Source: Scytonema sp045865695
GTDB lineage: Bacteria > Cyanobacteriota > Cyanobacteriia > Cyanobacteriales > Nostocaceae
NCBI RefSeq assembly: GCF_045865695.1
Contig: NZ_BAACAP010000251.1
Location: 1-64,000 of the forward strand
DNA: 64,000 nucleotides
Reading direction: 5' to 3'
Position 1 is the stretch's first letter, and each line of letters opens with the position of its first letter. The position numbers and the translations under genes are program-made. This document shows positions 17,637 through 27,287 of this stretch, one piece after another. The notes below the pieces were generated by a model. The model was not told where the DNA came from. It saw only the letters and a program-made list of their open reading frames with translations, and ran no database searches.

Positions 17637-17845
17637 AACTGTAATCTAGGTTTTTATATATTGTGGTGAGAAAAATAATCTTTTTGGTAGAGGGAAAGTT
17701 GAGGAATGTATAGTAGTTTATTCAAAGCGTATCTTTGCCGAAATTAATACTTTCCTAGAAGCACTCTATTTAGAAGAGGATGTACAGAAAGATGGTGAAT
17801 ACGGCGTTGCGATCGTTGGCGTACCACACGATTCACAAACTATCT

Positions 17846-18883
17846 ATGAATATCCGCAAGTTACTGTCTTTATTAATAGTTTTTTTACTCAGTCTTGCGA
17901 TCGCAGTCAGTTGTACTCCAAATCAGCAAACTTCGACCCCACCAAATTCTACTGCTCCAGCTACTACTATACCAGTTCGGATTGGCTTTAGTGCTTGGCC
18001 TGGTTGGTTTCCTTGGCAAGTTGCTCAAGAGCAAAAGTTATTTGAGACGAACAAAGTTAATGTAGAGTTGAAGTGGTTTGATGGCTATTTAGATTCTATC
18101 AATGCCCTACGAGCAGGTCAACTTGATGCCAATACCCAAACGTTGAATGATACGATTAGCTCAGTAGCGGCAGGTTCAGATCAAGTCATTGTTTTAGTTA
18201 ACGATAATTCAACTGGTAACGACAAAATAATTGTCAGAGAAGGAATTAACAGCATTGCTGACCTCAAAGGTAAAAAAGTTGCTGCTGAAGAGGGAACAGT
18301 TGACCATTTTCTGTTATTACTAGGTTTAAAAAAAGTAGGTTTAACTCAAGCTGATATTCAGTTTCAGCCTCTAGAAACAGGTGCATCTGCTGCTGCTTTT
18401 GTTGCTGGTCAAGTTGATGCAGTCGGAGTTTTTGCACCTTTCACTACAAAAGCATTATCACGTTCTGGTAGCAAAGAATTATTTAGTTCCAAAGATTTTC
18501 CAGGTGCAATTCCTGACCATTTAGTCGTCAGTCGCAAACTCATTAATGAACGTCCGCAAGATGTACAAGCTTTAGTAAACACTTGGTTTGCTACTTTAGA
18601 TTTTATCAAAGCCAATCGAGATAAAGCTTATGAAATTATGGCAAAACGTGCTGGTGTGTCAGTTTCAGAATATAAGGCTTATGATGCCGGTACTAAAATT
18701 TTCTCAATACAAGAGAATTTACAAGCTTTTAGTTCCGGTCAGAACATGACATCGCTAAGTTACGCTGCAGGAGAAATTAGCAAATTTCTTATTGAAGCTG
18801 GTTTAACAAAACAAGCCCCTAATATCAAGCCAATTTTTGACGCTCGCTTTGTCAAAGCCTACGCCGCTAAACAAAAATCATGA
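17846..18883 (+). CDS. ABC transporter substrate-binding lipoprotein (NMT1/SsuA/TauA-like), guanidine- or urea-operon associated
   Basis: 345 residues from the ATG at 17846, chosen because the lipoprotein signal starts there: KLLSLLIVFLLSLAIAVS-Cys. The frame is open to 17780, but the extra residues look non-signal. The mature domain follows the nitrate/sulfonate/taurine type: RIGFSAWPGWFPWQVAQEQ, FDGYLDSINALRAGQLDA, ADLKGKKVAAEEG, then FVAGQVDAVGVFAPF. The next gene overlaps by 4 bases (ATGA). Context with DUF1989 proteins and a urea/guanidine-type carboxylase suggests guanidine or urea as ligand, comparable to the cyanobacterial GtrABC guanidine importer; that is an inference. Confidence 0.85.
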   Translation: MNIRKLLSLLIVFLLSLAIAVSCTPNQQTSTPPNSTAPATTIPVRIGFSAWPGWFPWQVAQEQKLFETNKVNVELKWFDGYLDSINALRAGQLDANTQTLNDTISSVAAGSDQVIVLVNDNSTGNDKIIVREGINSIADLKGKKVAAEEGTVDHFLLLLGLKKVGLTQADIQFQPLETGASAAAFVAGQVDAVGVFAPFTTKALSRSGSKELFSSKDFPGAIPDHLVVSRKLINERPQDVQALVNTWFATLDFIKANRDKAYEIMAKRAGVSVSEYKAYDAGTKIFSIQENLQAFSSGQNMTSLSYAAGEISKFLIEAGLTKQAPNIKPIFDARFVKAYAAKQKS

Positions 18884-19728
18884 ACCAATACGCTGAAGAC
18901 TCGCAGGAAGTTAACTCTAATCGTCCTCATCAAATATTACCACCAACTGTCTTTTGGCGCATTGCTGAGGATATTCCTCAAAACTTAGCCGGAACTTTAA
19001 TGTTCTTATCCATTACTGTTCCTATACTTCTGTGGTGGATTATTTCTAATACTGGATTTATCCCATCTTTATTTCTTCCTACTCCAAGTCAAGTCTGGAT
19101 TGCATTTCAAAGACTTTTAGCAAGTGGTGATTTGCAAAAAGATATTGCCTTTAGCTTGTTTCGGGTTGTGACTGGATTTTTACTAGCGGCAATATTTTCT
19201 ATTCCTTTAGGCACTTTAATGGGGACTTTTGCCAGCTTTCGAGCATTGCTAGAACCAATTATTGGTATTGTGCGCTATATGCCAGCCCCAGCTTTTATTC
19301 CTTTACTAATTTTATATCTGGGATTGGGAGAAACTCCAAAAATTATGCTGATTTTTATCGGCACGCTGTTTTTTAACACCTTAATGGTGATGGACGCCGT
19401 GAAATTTGTTCCCAAGCACTTAGTAGAAACTACTTATACTTTAGGAGGACAAAGAAAACAAGTTTTACTACAAGTCATTTTTCCATTTATTCTACCTAAT
19501 ATCATTGATGCTTGTCGGGTTAATATAGCAGCATCTTGGAACTTAGTAATTGTTTCTGAATTAGTAGCGGCTACAGAAGGTTTAGGTCGTAGAATTAGTG
19601 TTGCCCAAAGATATCTTAAAACTGATGAAATTTTTGCTGGATTGATTGTTATTGGCTTGATTGGTTTAACAATTGACTTTTTGTTTCGGTTGTTATTACG
19701 TGTTTTTTGTAAGTGGGCAAAGAATTAG
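18880..19728 (+). CDS. ABC transporter permease (SsuC/TauC-like)
   Basis: 282 residues with about six membrane helices (LAGTLMFLSITVPILLWWII, LFRVVTGFLLAAIFSIPLGT, FIPLLILYLGL and others). A binding-protein-dependent transport signature lies in the EAA region (TTYTLGGQRKQVLLQVIFPF). Start ATGA overlaps the stop of the binding-protein gene and the ATPase follows after 9 bases, so translation is coupled. It forms the inner-membrane channel of the operon's importer; substrate is inferred only from context. Confidence 0.9.
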   Translation: MNQYAEDSQEVNSNRPHQILPPTVFWRIAEDIPQNLAGTLMFLSITVPILLWWIISNTGFIPSLFLPTPSQVWIAFQRLLASGDLQKDIAFSLFRVVTGFLLAAIFSIPLGTLMGTFASFRALLEPIIGIVRYMPAPAFIPLLILYLGLGETPKIMLIFIGTLFFNTLMVMDAVKFVPKHLVETTYTLGGQRKQVLLQVIFPFILPNIIDACRVNIAASWNLVIVSELVAATEGLGRRISVAQRYLKTDEIFAGLIVIGLIGLTIDFLFRLLLRVFCKWAKN

Positions 19729-19737
19729 GGGTTCTTT

Positions 19738-20493
19738 ATGCATTTAAAAGTTAATCAACTCCACAAACAATTTAAAACTAGGCATGGTTTGTTGACTGTA
19801 CTTAAAGACATCAACTTGCATATAGAAGAGGGTGAGTTTGTCTGTGCAGTAGGAGTCAGTGGTTGTGGTAAGTCAACATTGCTACGGTTAATCGCGGGTT
19901 TAGATACTCCGACAGATGGGGATATTTTAGTGGATGGAGTACGAGTGACAGGACCGGGCTCTGACCGGGGGATGATATTTCAAAGTTATACTCTCTATCC
20001 GTGGATGAGTGTGATGGAAAACGTAGAATTTGGCTTAAAGCTACAAGGTATGTCTAAAGCACTCAGAAGAGAACAAGCTACTTATTATCTAGAAGTCGTG
20101 GGATTATTGGGATTTGCTAAAGCGCTACCGCAAGAACTTTCTGGTGGGATGAAGCAACGGGTCGCGATCGCTCGCGCTCTAGCATCAAAACCCAAAATTT
20201 TACTCATGGATGAACCTTTTGGTGCGTTGGATATACAGACGAAAGAAGCCATGCAACAATTTCTACTAGAAATTTGGCGTAGCACAAACACTACAATTTT
20301 TCTGATTACTCACGATATTGAAGAAGCAATTTTTCTATCTCAACGCATTTACGTATTAACCGTGCGACCAGGTACAATTAAGCAAGAACTGCAAATCCAA
20401 TTACCAAACAAATCCGATCCTCAGATCAAGCGTCATTCCTTGTTTCAAAAATATAAAGATAAACTGACGAGTACATTAAACACTACTCATTAG
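19738..20493 (+). CDS. ABC transporter ATP-binding protein (SsuB/TauB-like)
   Basis: 251 residues: Walker A GVSGCGKST, Q-loop MIFQSYTLYPW, signature LSGGMKQR, Walker B ILLMDEPFGALD and the H-loop LITHD. It energises the importer formed with the two preceding genes. Spacing is 9 bases to the permease and 9 to the following DUF1989 gene. The short C-terminus has no extra regulatory domain. Family assignment is firm; substrate comes from context. Confidence 0.93.
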   Translation: MHLKVNQLHKQFKTRHGLLTVLKDINLHIEEGEFVCAVGVSGCGKSTLLRLIAGLDTPTDGDILVDGVRVTGPGSDRGMIFQSYTLYPWMSVMENVEFGLKLQGMSKALRREQATYYLEVVGLLGFAKALPQELSGGMKQRVAIARALASKPKILLMDEPFGALDIQTKEAMQQFLLEIWRSTNTTIFLITHDIEEAIFLSQRIYVLTVRPGTIKQELQIQLPNKSDPQIKRHSLFQKYKDKLTSTLNTTH

Positions 20494-20502
20494 GAAAATT
20501 TT

Positions 20503-21261
20503 ATGGTGAAAGCATCTACTTCGCCGATCGCAACAATCGATCCAAGCCTTCAGTTAGTGGATGAAAAGCTACCGGGCGGTGCGTATTGGCATGGCATAAT
20601 CAAACGAGGTAATACCCTCCGTGTTACCGATTTAGAAGGGTCTCAAGGCGTTTCAATGATTTGCTACAACGCCGATAACCCAATAGAACGGTTGAACGTA
20701 GCCGATACCGCCAAAATTCAGTTCAATGCCTTCCTCAAAAAGGGAATGGTCATCTATTCTGACATGGGTCGCATTCTTTTCTCCATCACAGAAGATACAA
20801 ACGGCTATCACGATTTAATTTGCGGATGCAGTAACGCCGTAGGTAACGCCGCTAAATATGGCGAAGGTCCTTATAACAAATATGGAGAAAGCGATTACAA
20901 TAACTCGCGCAACAATTTTCTGAAAGCTTTAGGTAAGCGCGGTTTAACCCGCAAAGACTTGATGCCTAACATCAATTTATTCAGCCGAGTCGCGGTACAT
21001 CCCAATGGTGGCTTGGAATATATTACAGGTTGTGAAAAACCAGGTAGTTTTATTGACCTTCGGGCTGAAATGAATGTGTTAGCGATTGTTTCCAACTGTC
21101 CCCACGTGTTACACCCAGATAAAGTTTATCAGCCCAAACCAATTCAACTGACTGTTTGGAAATCGCCTGCACCCGCATCAGATGATTTGTGCCGTACTGC
21201 AAACGAAGAAGTTATTCGCGGTTTTATAAATACTGATGCGTTGTTTGCTTCTACAAATTGA
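20503..21261 (+). CDS. DUF1989 urea carboxylase-associated protein 1, putative carboxyguanidine deiminase subunit
   Basis: 252 residues, one continuous DUF1989 domain: YWHGIIKRGNTLRVTDLEGS, GVSMICYNADNP, GYHDLICGCSN, MPNINLFSRVAVHPNGG and SNCPHVLHP. Proteins of this type next to 'urea carboxylases' were shown to form CgdAB, which deiminates carboxyguanidine to allophanate. The conserved Asp/His/Cys positions needed for such metal- or thiol-dependent chemistry are present. It is followed by a second DUF1989 gene, giving the expected heteromeric pair. Function is by family and context. Confidence 0.82.
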   Translation: MVKASTSPIATIDPSLQLVDEKLPGGAYWHGIIKRGNTLRVTDLEGSQGVSMICYNADNPIERLNVADTAKIQFNAFLKKGMVIYSDMGRILFSITEDTNGYHDLICGCSNAVGNAAKYGEGPYNKYGESDYNNSRNNFLKALGKRGLTRKDLMPNINLFSRVAVHPNGGLEYITGCEKPGSFIDLRAEMNVLAIVSNCPHVLHPDKVYQPKPIQLTVWKSPAPASDDLCRTANEEVIRGFINTDALFASTN

Positions 21262-21275
21262 GGAAGGAAATACTT

Positions 21276-21917
21276 ATGGTTACAACTTCACCGATTCAAC
21301 GCGACCCGTCTACAGCAATTTATGACGAGCAACTACCTGCTCGCAAACCTTGGTCGCGAGTCCTTAAAAAAGGGCAAATTTTACGAATAGTCGATTTGTT
21401 AGGCAATCAAGCTGTTGACACATTGTTCTACAACGCTCATGATATGTCCGAACGATACAGCGCTCCGGATACTATTGTGCGTCAAGGTAATATCTTTATC
21501 ACCACAGGCACTCAATTGATTTCTAACGAAGGCAACGTGATGATGACTGTTATCTATGATGATTGTGGTAAACACGATACTCTTGGCGGTGCTTGTAGTA
21601 TGGAAAGCAACTCGGTACGGTATGGATTGCATAAGAAGCACTTGCATGCTTGTGTTGAAAATTACTTACTGGAGTTAAGTAAATATGAGATGAACAAACG
21701 CGATCTTGTTAGCAATGTAAACTTCTATATGAATGTTCCCGTAAGCGAAGACGGTACTTTAGAAATTGTGGACGGTATTTCGGAAGCCGGAAAAATCATC
21801 GAATTACGTGCGGAGATGGATGTGATGGTCTTAATTTCCAACTGTCCGCAAATTAATAACCCCTGCAATGCTTACAATCCGACACCAATTCAGTTGATTG
21901 TTTGGGATGAAGCTTAA
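21276..21917 (+). CDS. DUF1989 urea carboxylase-associated protein 2, putative carboxyguanidine deiminase subunit
   Basis: 213 residues from the ATG at 21276, preceded by AGGAAGG 8 bases upstream; an upstream TTG at 21258 in the same frame is less likely. DUF1989 motifs: LLGNQAVDTLFYNAHD, YDDCGKHDTLGGACS, LVSNVNFYMNVPVSEDG and SNCPQINNP. Paralogous to the preceding gene; together they match the two-subunit carboxyguanidine deiminase arrangement. 165 bases separate it from the carboxylase, with a perfect hairpin at 21975-21997. Confidence 0.82.
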   Translation: MVTTSPIQRDPSTAIYDEQLPARKPWSRVLKKGQILRIVDLLGNQAVDTLFYNAHDMSERYSAPDTIVRQGNIFITTGTQLISNEGNVMMTVIYDDCGKHDTLGGACSMESNSVRYGLHKKHLHACVENYLLELSKYEMNKRDLVSNVNFYMNVPVSEDGTLEIVDGISEAGKIIELRAEMDVMVLISNCPQINNPCNAYNPTPIQLIVWDEA

Positions 21918-21974
21918 GTCATTTGTCATTGGTCAATTGTCATTTGTAAGGGGGGAAACAAGAAAAATCCGGTT

Positions 21975-21997
21975 CCCTCCCCTTTATAAGGGGAGGG
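21975..21997. repeat. perfect hairpin inside the operon
   Basis: CCCTCCCCTT, a 3-base TAT loop and AAGGGGAGGG form a 10-bp perfect stem in the 165-base gap between the DUF1989 pair and the carboxylase gene, surrounded by GGTTAGGGTGGGG-type dispersed-repeat sequence and GTCATTGGTCA motifs at 21918-21945. There is no T run, so attenuation or RNA stabilisation is more plausible than simple termination. It may just be a repeat insertion. Confidence 0.6.
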
Positions 21998-22082
21998 TTA
22001 GGGTGGGGTAAAAAATATTTGATATCTCGAACGTGACTTTTCAAACATCCTCTGAGAGTTTTCCAATTAAAAGAAAAAATGA

Positions 22083-25000
22083 ATGACGTTCATGTTTAAT
22101 AAAGTCCTAATTGCTAATCGGGGTGAAATTGCCTGTCGGATTATTCGTACCCTCGACCGTCTTGGTATTGCTTCGGTTGCTGTCTACTCTGAAGCCGATC
22201 GCCATGCTGCCCATGTTGCTGCCGCTAGTGAAGCCGTTTGTGTAGGACCTGCCGCAGCAGCACAAAGCTATCTTTGTACTGATGCAATTTTAGCAGCAGC
22301 CCATACAACTGGTGCTGAGGCAATTCATCCCGGCTACGGCTTTCTCAGCGAGAATGTAGCGTTTGCCTCTGCGTGTGCAGAAGCGGGAATTACATTTATT
22401 GGACCTACACCCGAGCAATTACGGCGATTTGGACTTAAACATGAAGCACGGGCAATTGCCTCTTTAGCGGGAGTCCCTCTAATTCCTGGCACTAATTTGC
22501 TAGAGAATTTGGAGCAAGTCAAGCAGGCAGCAGTAGAAATTGGCTATCCTGTAATGATTAAAAGTACGGCAGGGGGTGGCGGCATTGGAATGCAATTGTG
22601 TCGGAGTGAAGAGACTTTGGCAGACTTGTTTGAAAATGTGCAGCGTTTAAGTCGTAACAACTTCAGTCAAAGCGGAGTATTTTTAGAAAAATATATCGAG
22701 CGTGCGCGTCATATAGAAGTGCAAATCTTTGGTGATGGTCGGGGAAATGTCGTGGCGCTTGGCGAACGTGATTGTTCGACACAACGGCGCAATCAAAAAG
22801 CGATCGAAGAAGCACCAGCACCAAACATTAGTGATGCACTCAGGCAGCGCTTATATGAGTCTGCAATCAAACTCGGTCAGGCGATCGCATATCAATCGGC
22901 AGGTACGGTTGAGTTTATATACGATGTAGATACCGAGCAGTTTTACTTTTTGGAAGTTAATACGCGCTTACAGGTAGAGCATGGCGTGACAGAAGCCATA
23001 ACTGGTGTAGATTTTGTCGAATGGATGGTGCGACAAGCAGCCGGAGAACCCCTGTCATTAGAATCATACCAGTACCAACCCCAAGGACACGCTATTCAAG
23101 TTCGCATCTATGCTGAAGACCCAAATAAAAATTTCCAGCCTAGTTCCGGTGAACTCACTCAGGTGAAGTTTGCAGATGATATACGCTGCGATACTTGGAT
23201 TTCAACTGGAACAAAAGTATCGCCGTTTTACGACCCGTTGCTGGCTAAAGTCATTGTACATTCTGAGTCTAGAGAAGGTGCGAGCGCACTCCTACAATCG
23301 GCTTTAGCTCAATCTCGTATCGACGGCATTGAGACAAACCTGGAGTACTTGCGCCAAATTATTGCCCATTCAACTTTTTCTCAAGGCAAAATCACTACAC
23401 AATTTACCAGTAGTTTTACTTACTCTACCCATACAGTGAATGTGAGTAACGCTGGTACGATGACCACCATCCAAGATTATCCCGGACGGGTAGGTTATTG
23501 GGATGTTGGAGTACCGCCCTCCGGTCCGATGGATTCTTTGGCGTTTCGGTTAGGAAACCAAATTTTAGGCAATCCAGAATCTGCTGCTGGGTTGGAGTGT
23601 ACCCTATCTGGACCGTCTTTGCGCTTCAATTGCGATACGGTCATTTGCCTTACGGGTGCCACGATGAAAGCCACTTTAGATAAACAAACCATTCCTTATT
23701 GGACACCAGTTTCAGTAAAAGCAGGTAGTACGCTACGCTTAGGTAACATTCAAGGCGATGGTTTCCGTACCTACGTACTAGTGCAAGGCGGGTTTGACGT
23801 ACCAGAATATTTAGGCAGTCGCTCAACTTTTACTCTGGGTGGGTTTGGTGGACATGGTGGCAGAGCATTACAGGTCGGCGATGTACTAAAATTACATCCT
23901 CTATCGACTCATACGACACCACAGTCTATTTCCCCCAAATTGATACCAACCTACTCAAATCGTTGGGAAATTGGAGTTTTGTACGGTCCTCACGGCGCAC
24001 CAGATTTTTTTACAGAACAAGACATCGAAACTTTTTTTAACACTGATTGGGAAGTGCATTATAACTCTGCAAGAACCGGGATTCGGTTGATTGGTCCAAA
24101 ACCAACCTGGGCGCGTCAAGATGGAGGTGAAGCGGGGTTACATCCTTCTAATATTCACGATAATGCCTATGCTGTTGGGACAATAGACTTTACTGGAGAT
24201 ATGCCAATTATCTTAGGATTGGACGGTCCTAGTTTGGGGGGTTTTGTTTGTCCTGCTACAATTGTCCAAGCCGAACTATGGAAAATTGGACAACTAAAAC
24301 CAGGGAACACAATTAGATTTCGTCGTCTTACCTTTAATCAGGCATTACAACAAGAATTGCAGTTGGATGAGCAAATAAGAACACTGCAAGTTGGAGAAAC
24401 ATTTTCTCTGATAAATAATAATGCCGTTGACAGTCCAGTTTTGACACAAATACAAGCAAACAATAATCAAATTACTGTTACATACCGTCAAGCAGGCGAT
24501 AAATACTTGCTGATTGAATACGGCGATTTAGTGTTGGATTTGAAACTGCGTTTTCGGGTGCATGAGTTAATGACTCATTTACTTTCAAATCCGATGAATG
24601 GAATTTTAGAATTAACACCGGGAATGCGATCGCTACAAATTCATTACGATAGCCGCGTCTTGTCCCAATTAGACTTAGTTAATGCATTACAAAACATCGA
24701 ATCTCATCTCCCAGATATTTCCAACTTAGAAGTGCCGACACGCATAGTATATTTACCGCTATCGTGGGATGATGAATCAACGCAATTAGCGATTCAAAAA
24801 TATATGCAGTCAGTGCGAAATGATGCTCCTTGGTGTCCTAGTAATATTGAATTTATTCGCCGCATTAATGGATTGGGTAGCATTGAAGAAGTCAAAGATA
24901 TTGTCTTTAATGCAAGTTTTTTAGTCATGGGTTTAGGAGATGTTTATCTTGGAGCACCAGTAGCAGTTCCACTCGATCCGCGTCATCGTTTAGTCACCAC

Positions 25001-25694
25001 AAAATATAATCCCGCACGCACTTGGACACCTGAAAATGCAGTTGGTATTGGCGGTGCCTACTTGTGTGTTTATGGTATGGAAGGACCGGGTGGTTATCAG
25101 TTTGTGGGACGCACCGTACAGATGTGGAACCGCTACAAACAAACGGCAGACTTTAAAGATGGTAAACCATGGCTGTTGCGATTTTTTGACCAGATTCGAT
25201 TTTACCCGGTTTCTCACGCGGAGCTAATGCAACATCGCGAAGATTTTCTTGAAGGCAAGTTCAAGCTAGAAATTGAAGAAACCACGTTTAAGTTTCACGA
25301 CTATCAGCAGTTTTTACAAAAGATTGCACCCGAAGCAAAGACTTTTAAAACTCGCCAGCAAATAGCTTTTCGTGAGGAGCGCGATCGCTGGACAGCCACA
25401 GCCCAAGATGACCGCACTCTCACCGAAAGCCAACCTCCATCGACACTTGCAACAACCATTCCCGATGATTGTTATGCACTGAGCGCTCCAACAACAGCAA
25501 ACGTTTGGCAGGTTTTAGTTCAACCAGGCGATCGCATTACTGAAGATACGGGTGCGATCGTATTAGAAGCGATGAAACAGGAAATGACACTGCTACCAGA
25601 TGAGCCAGGAACAGTCGTAGAAGTACTCTGCAAACCAGGACAACTTGTTAGCGCCGGACAAATTCTGGCGATTATCAGAGGAACAGAGGCATGA
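22083..25694 (+). CDS. biotin-dependent urea carboxylase / guanidine carboxylase
   Basis: 1203 residues. Order: biotin carboxylase domain (1-450: VLIANRGEIACRIIRTLDRL, ATP-grasp loop TAGGGGIGMQ, EVNTRLQVEHGVTE); a carboxyltransferase built from KipA/AHS2-like (TTIQDYPGRVGYWDVGVPPSGP, about 460-770) and KipI/AHS1-like parts (GLGDVYLGAPVAVPLDPRHR, NPARTWTPENAVGIGGAYLC); and a C-terminal biotinyl domain with the acceptor Lys in VLEAMKQEM. The family carboxylates urea to allophanate or guanidine to carboxyguanidine. The two adjacent DUF1989 genes favour guanidine. No fused allophanate hydrolase domain is present; that gene follows with a 4-base overlap. An alternative start is the ATG at 22092. 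Confidence 0.93.
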   Translation: MTFMFNKVLIANRGEIACRIIRTLDRLGIASVAVYSEADRHAAHVAAASEAVCVGPAAAAQSYLCTDAILAAAHTTGAEAIHPGYGFLSENVAFASACAEAGITFIGPTPEQLRRFGLKHEARAIASLAGVPLIPGTNLLENLEQVKQAAVEIGYPVMIKSTAGGGGIGMQLCRSEETLADLFENVQRLSRNNFSQSGVFLEKYIERARHIEVQIFGDGRGNVVALGERDCSTQRRNQKAIEEAPAPNISDALRQRLYESAIKLGQAIAYQSAGTVEFIYDVDTEQFYFLEVNTRLQVEHGVTEAITGVDFVEWMVRQAAGEPLSLESYQYQPQGHAIQVRIYAEDPNKNFQPSSGELTQVKFADDIRCDTWISTGTKVSPFYDPLLAKVIVHSESREGASALLQSALAQSRIDGIETNLEYLRQIIAHSTFSQGKITTQFTSSFTYSTHTVNVSNAGTMTTIQDYPGRVGYWDVGVPPSGPMDSLAFRLGNQILGNPESAAGLECTLSGPSLRFNCDTVICLTGATMKATLDKQTIPYWTPVSVKAGSTLRLGNIQGDGFRTYVLVQGGFDVPEYLGSRSTFTLGGFGGHGGRALQVGDVLKLHPLSTHTTPQSISPKLIPTYSNRWEIGVLYGPHGAPDFFTEQDIETFFNTDWEVHYNSARTGIRLIGPKPTWARQDGGEAGLHPSNIHDNAYAVGTIDFTGDMPIILGLDGPSLGGFVCPATIVQAELWKIGQLKPGNTIRFRRLTFNQALQQELQLDEQIRTLQVGETFSLINNNAVDSPVLTQIQANNNQITVTYRQAGDKYLLIEYGDLVLDLKLRFRVHELMTHLLSNPMNGILELTPGMRSLQIHYDSRVLSQLDLVNALQNIESHLPDISNLEVPTRIVYLPLSWDDESTQLAIQKYMQSVRNDAPWCPSNIEFIRRINGLGSIEEVKDIVFNASFLVMGLGDVYLGAPVAVPLDPRHRLVTTKYNPARTWTPENAVGIGGAYLCVYGMEGPGGYQFVGRTVQMWNRYKQTADFKDGKPWLLRFFDQIRFYPVSHAELMQHREDFLEGKFKLEIEETTFKFHDYQQFLQKIAPEAKTFKTRQQIAFREERDRWTATAQDDRTLTESQPPSTLATTIPDDCYALSAPTTANVWQVLVQPGDRITEDTGAIVLEAMKQEMTLLPDEPGTVVEVLCKPGQLVSAGQILAIIRGTEA

Positions 25695-27067
25695 TAGGTT
25701 CCATCAGTTTGGAAATTGAATCGCTACTCACAGCTTATCGCACAAAAAAATTAAAACCAGCAGATGTTATTCAGGAAGTTTACCGTAGAATTGCCGCTCG
25801 TGGTAGCGATCGCGTTTGGATTTCTTTAGTAGAAGAAGCCAAAGCGCAAGCAGCAGCACAAACGCTTGCTGCAACCAATCCGGATAACCTGCCTCTCTAT
25901 GGCATTCCCTTTGCTATCAAAGATAATATTGATGTAGCGTCCATGACCACGACAGCAGCTTGTCCTGCTTACAGCTACACCCCTTCAAAAACGGCAACTG
26001 TGGTTGAATTATTACTTAAAGCCGGAGCAATTTTAATTGGCAAAACCAATCTCGACCAGTTTGCAACGGGATTGGTAGGAATGCGATCTCCTTATGGTGC
26101 TTGTAGCAGTGTTTTTCATGAGGATTACATTTCCGGTGGCTCTAGTTCTGGTTCTGCTGTAGCAGTAGCAGCAGGACTGGTTAGCTTTTCTCTAGGCACG
26201 GATACAGCAGGTTCTGGACGAGTTCCAGCGGCGTTTAATAATATTATTGGACTAAAACCCACCCGTGGTGTTTTAAGTACATCTGGAGTAGTACCTGCTT
26301 GTCGAACCCTCGATTGCGTCTCTATATTCACATTAAACTGTCAAGATGCTGCACGAGTATGGGAAGTTGCCAAAGGCTATGATGATACCGATAGTTACTC
26401 TCGCTTTATTCCACAAACAATCAAAGCAATTCCATCATCGTTTCGCTTTGGCGTACCCAAACCAAATCAATTAAAGTTTTTTGGTGATACAGCAGCAGCA
26501 GAATTGTACGAGCAGGCACTACAGCGATTAGAAGCAATGGGTCCCAAGCGCGTGGAAATAGACTTTCAGCCCTTTTGCCAAGCAGCTGATTTACTATATT
26601 CCGGTCCTTGGGTAGCAGAACGACTGGCTGCCATCCAACCGTTTTTTGACTCCCAAGCCGATGCCATTCATCCTGTTGTGCGCCAAATCATTAGTAATGG
26701 TTCGCGCTATACAGCAGTCGATACTTTTAAAGGTTTTTATGCCCTAGAAGCGTTAAAGCGGGACACTGCTAAACAGTGGGAAAAAATAGATATTTTGGCA
26801 TTACCAACAACGGGTACTATTTACACCAAAGCACAAGTAGAAGTTGACCCCATCAATCTTAATACCAACTTAGGATACTATACCAATTTCGTAAACTTAA
26901 TGGATTTGTGTGCCATAGCACTACCTGTAGGCTTTCGCGACAATGGTTTGCCCTTTGGTATTACCTTAATAGGGCAAGCGTTTCAAGACATAGCGCTGTG
27001 TGAATTGGGCGAGCGATATGGGGAGCATTCCAAGTCCGTGCCCGGAACCCTCAAGGCTAAAAATTAG
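25691..27067 (+). CDS. atzF: allophanate hydrolase, amidase domain only
   Basis: 458 residues of the amidase-signature family. Catalytic elements visible: LYGIPFAIKDNIDVASM (Lys), SGGSSSGSAVAVAAGLVSFS (serine-rich loop with the cis-Ser) and LGTDTAGSGRVPAA (nucleophile Ser). Full-length AtzF/DUR1-type enzymes have about 600 residues, with a C-terminal domain that decarboxylates the N-carboxycarbamate intermediate; this protein stops just after the amidase domain. The missing domain is encoded by a separate gene at 27437-27865. The start overlaps the carboxylase stop by 4 bases (ATGA). Confidence 0.9.
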   Translation: MIGSISLEIESLLTAYRTKKLKPADVIQEVYRRIAARGSDRVWISLVEEAKAQAAAQTLAATNPDNLPLYGIPFAIKDNIDVASMTTTAACPAYSYTPSKTATVVELLLKAGAILIGKTNLDQFATGLVGMRSPYGACSSVFHEDYISGGSSSGSAVAVAAGLVSFSLGTDTAGSGRVPAAFNNIIGLKPTRGVLSTSGVVPACRTLDCVSIFTLNCQDAARVWEVAKGYDDTDSYSRFIPQTIKAIPSSFRFGVPKPNQLKFFGDTAAAELYEQALQRLEAMGPKRVEIDFQPFCQAADLLYSGPWVAERLAAIQPFFDSQADAIHPVVRQIISNGSRYTAVDTFKGFYALEALKRDTAKQWEKIDILALPTTGTIYTKAQVEVDPINLNTNLGYYTNFVNLMDLCAIALPVGFRDNGLPFGITLIGQAFQDIALCELGERYGEHSKSVPGTLKAKN

Positions 27068-27122
27068 TAAAAAAAGGCGAGGTGGTCGATTAATTTATCG
27101 TATACTTGTCAGGCTGAAGCAG

Positions 27123-27287
27123 ATGTTGGCGTTTTTACGACAGGCTATTGAGCCTAGATATCAAGTCGTAGATGGGATTTATCTTCCATCTAGTTATTAT
27201 CAACGATTTACAGGTCAGCTAGCTATAAGTAATCCTGATATAAGCTGGGCTTGCCAGTACAAAATTTCCGAGAATAAAGTATCATAA
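27123..27287 (+). CDS. small uncertain ORF between the split allophanate hydrolase parts
   Basis: An ATG at 27123 opens a 54-residue frame (LRQAIEPRYQVVDGIYLP, then SSYYQRFTGQLAISNPD). The frame extends upstream into the end of the amidase gene, so this could be a fragment rather than a gene. Composition looks protein-like, but no family is recognised and no ribosome-binding site is seen. 27288-27436 is AT-rich and could hold a promoter for the next gene. Confidence 0.25.
   Translation: MLAFLRQAIEPRYQVVDGIYLPSSYYQRFTGQLAISNPDISWACQYKISENKVS

Noticed and set aside
17528..17845. Guanidine-I (ykkC) or other riboswitch ahead of the ABC/carboxylase operon
   Set aside because: None of the conserved ykkC blocks were found; only the rpmA terminator and AT-rich sequence are visible. 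A covariance-model search (Infernal) would be decisive.
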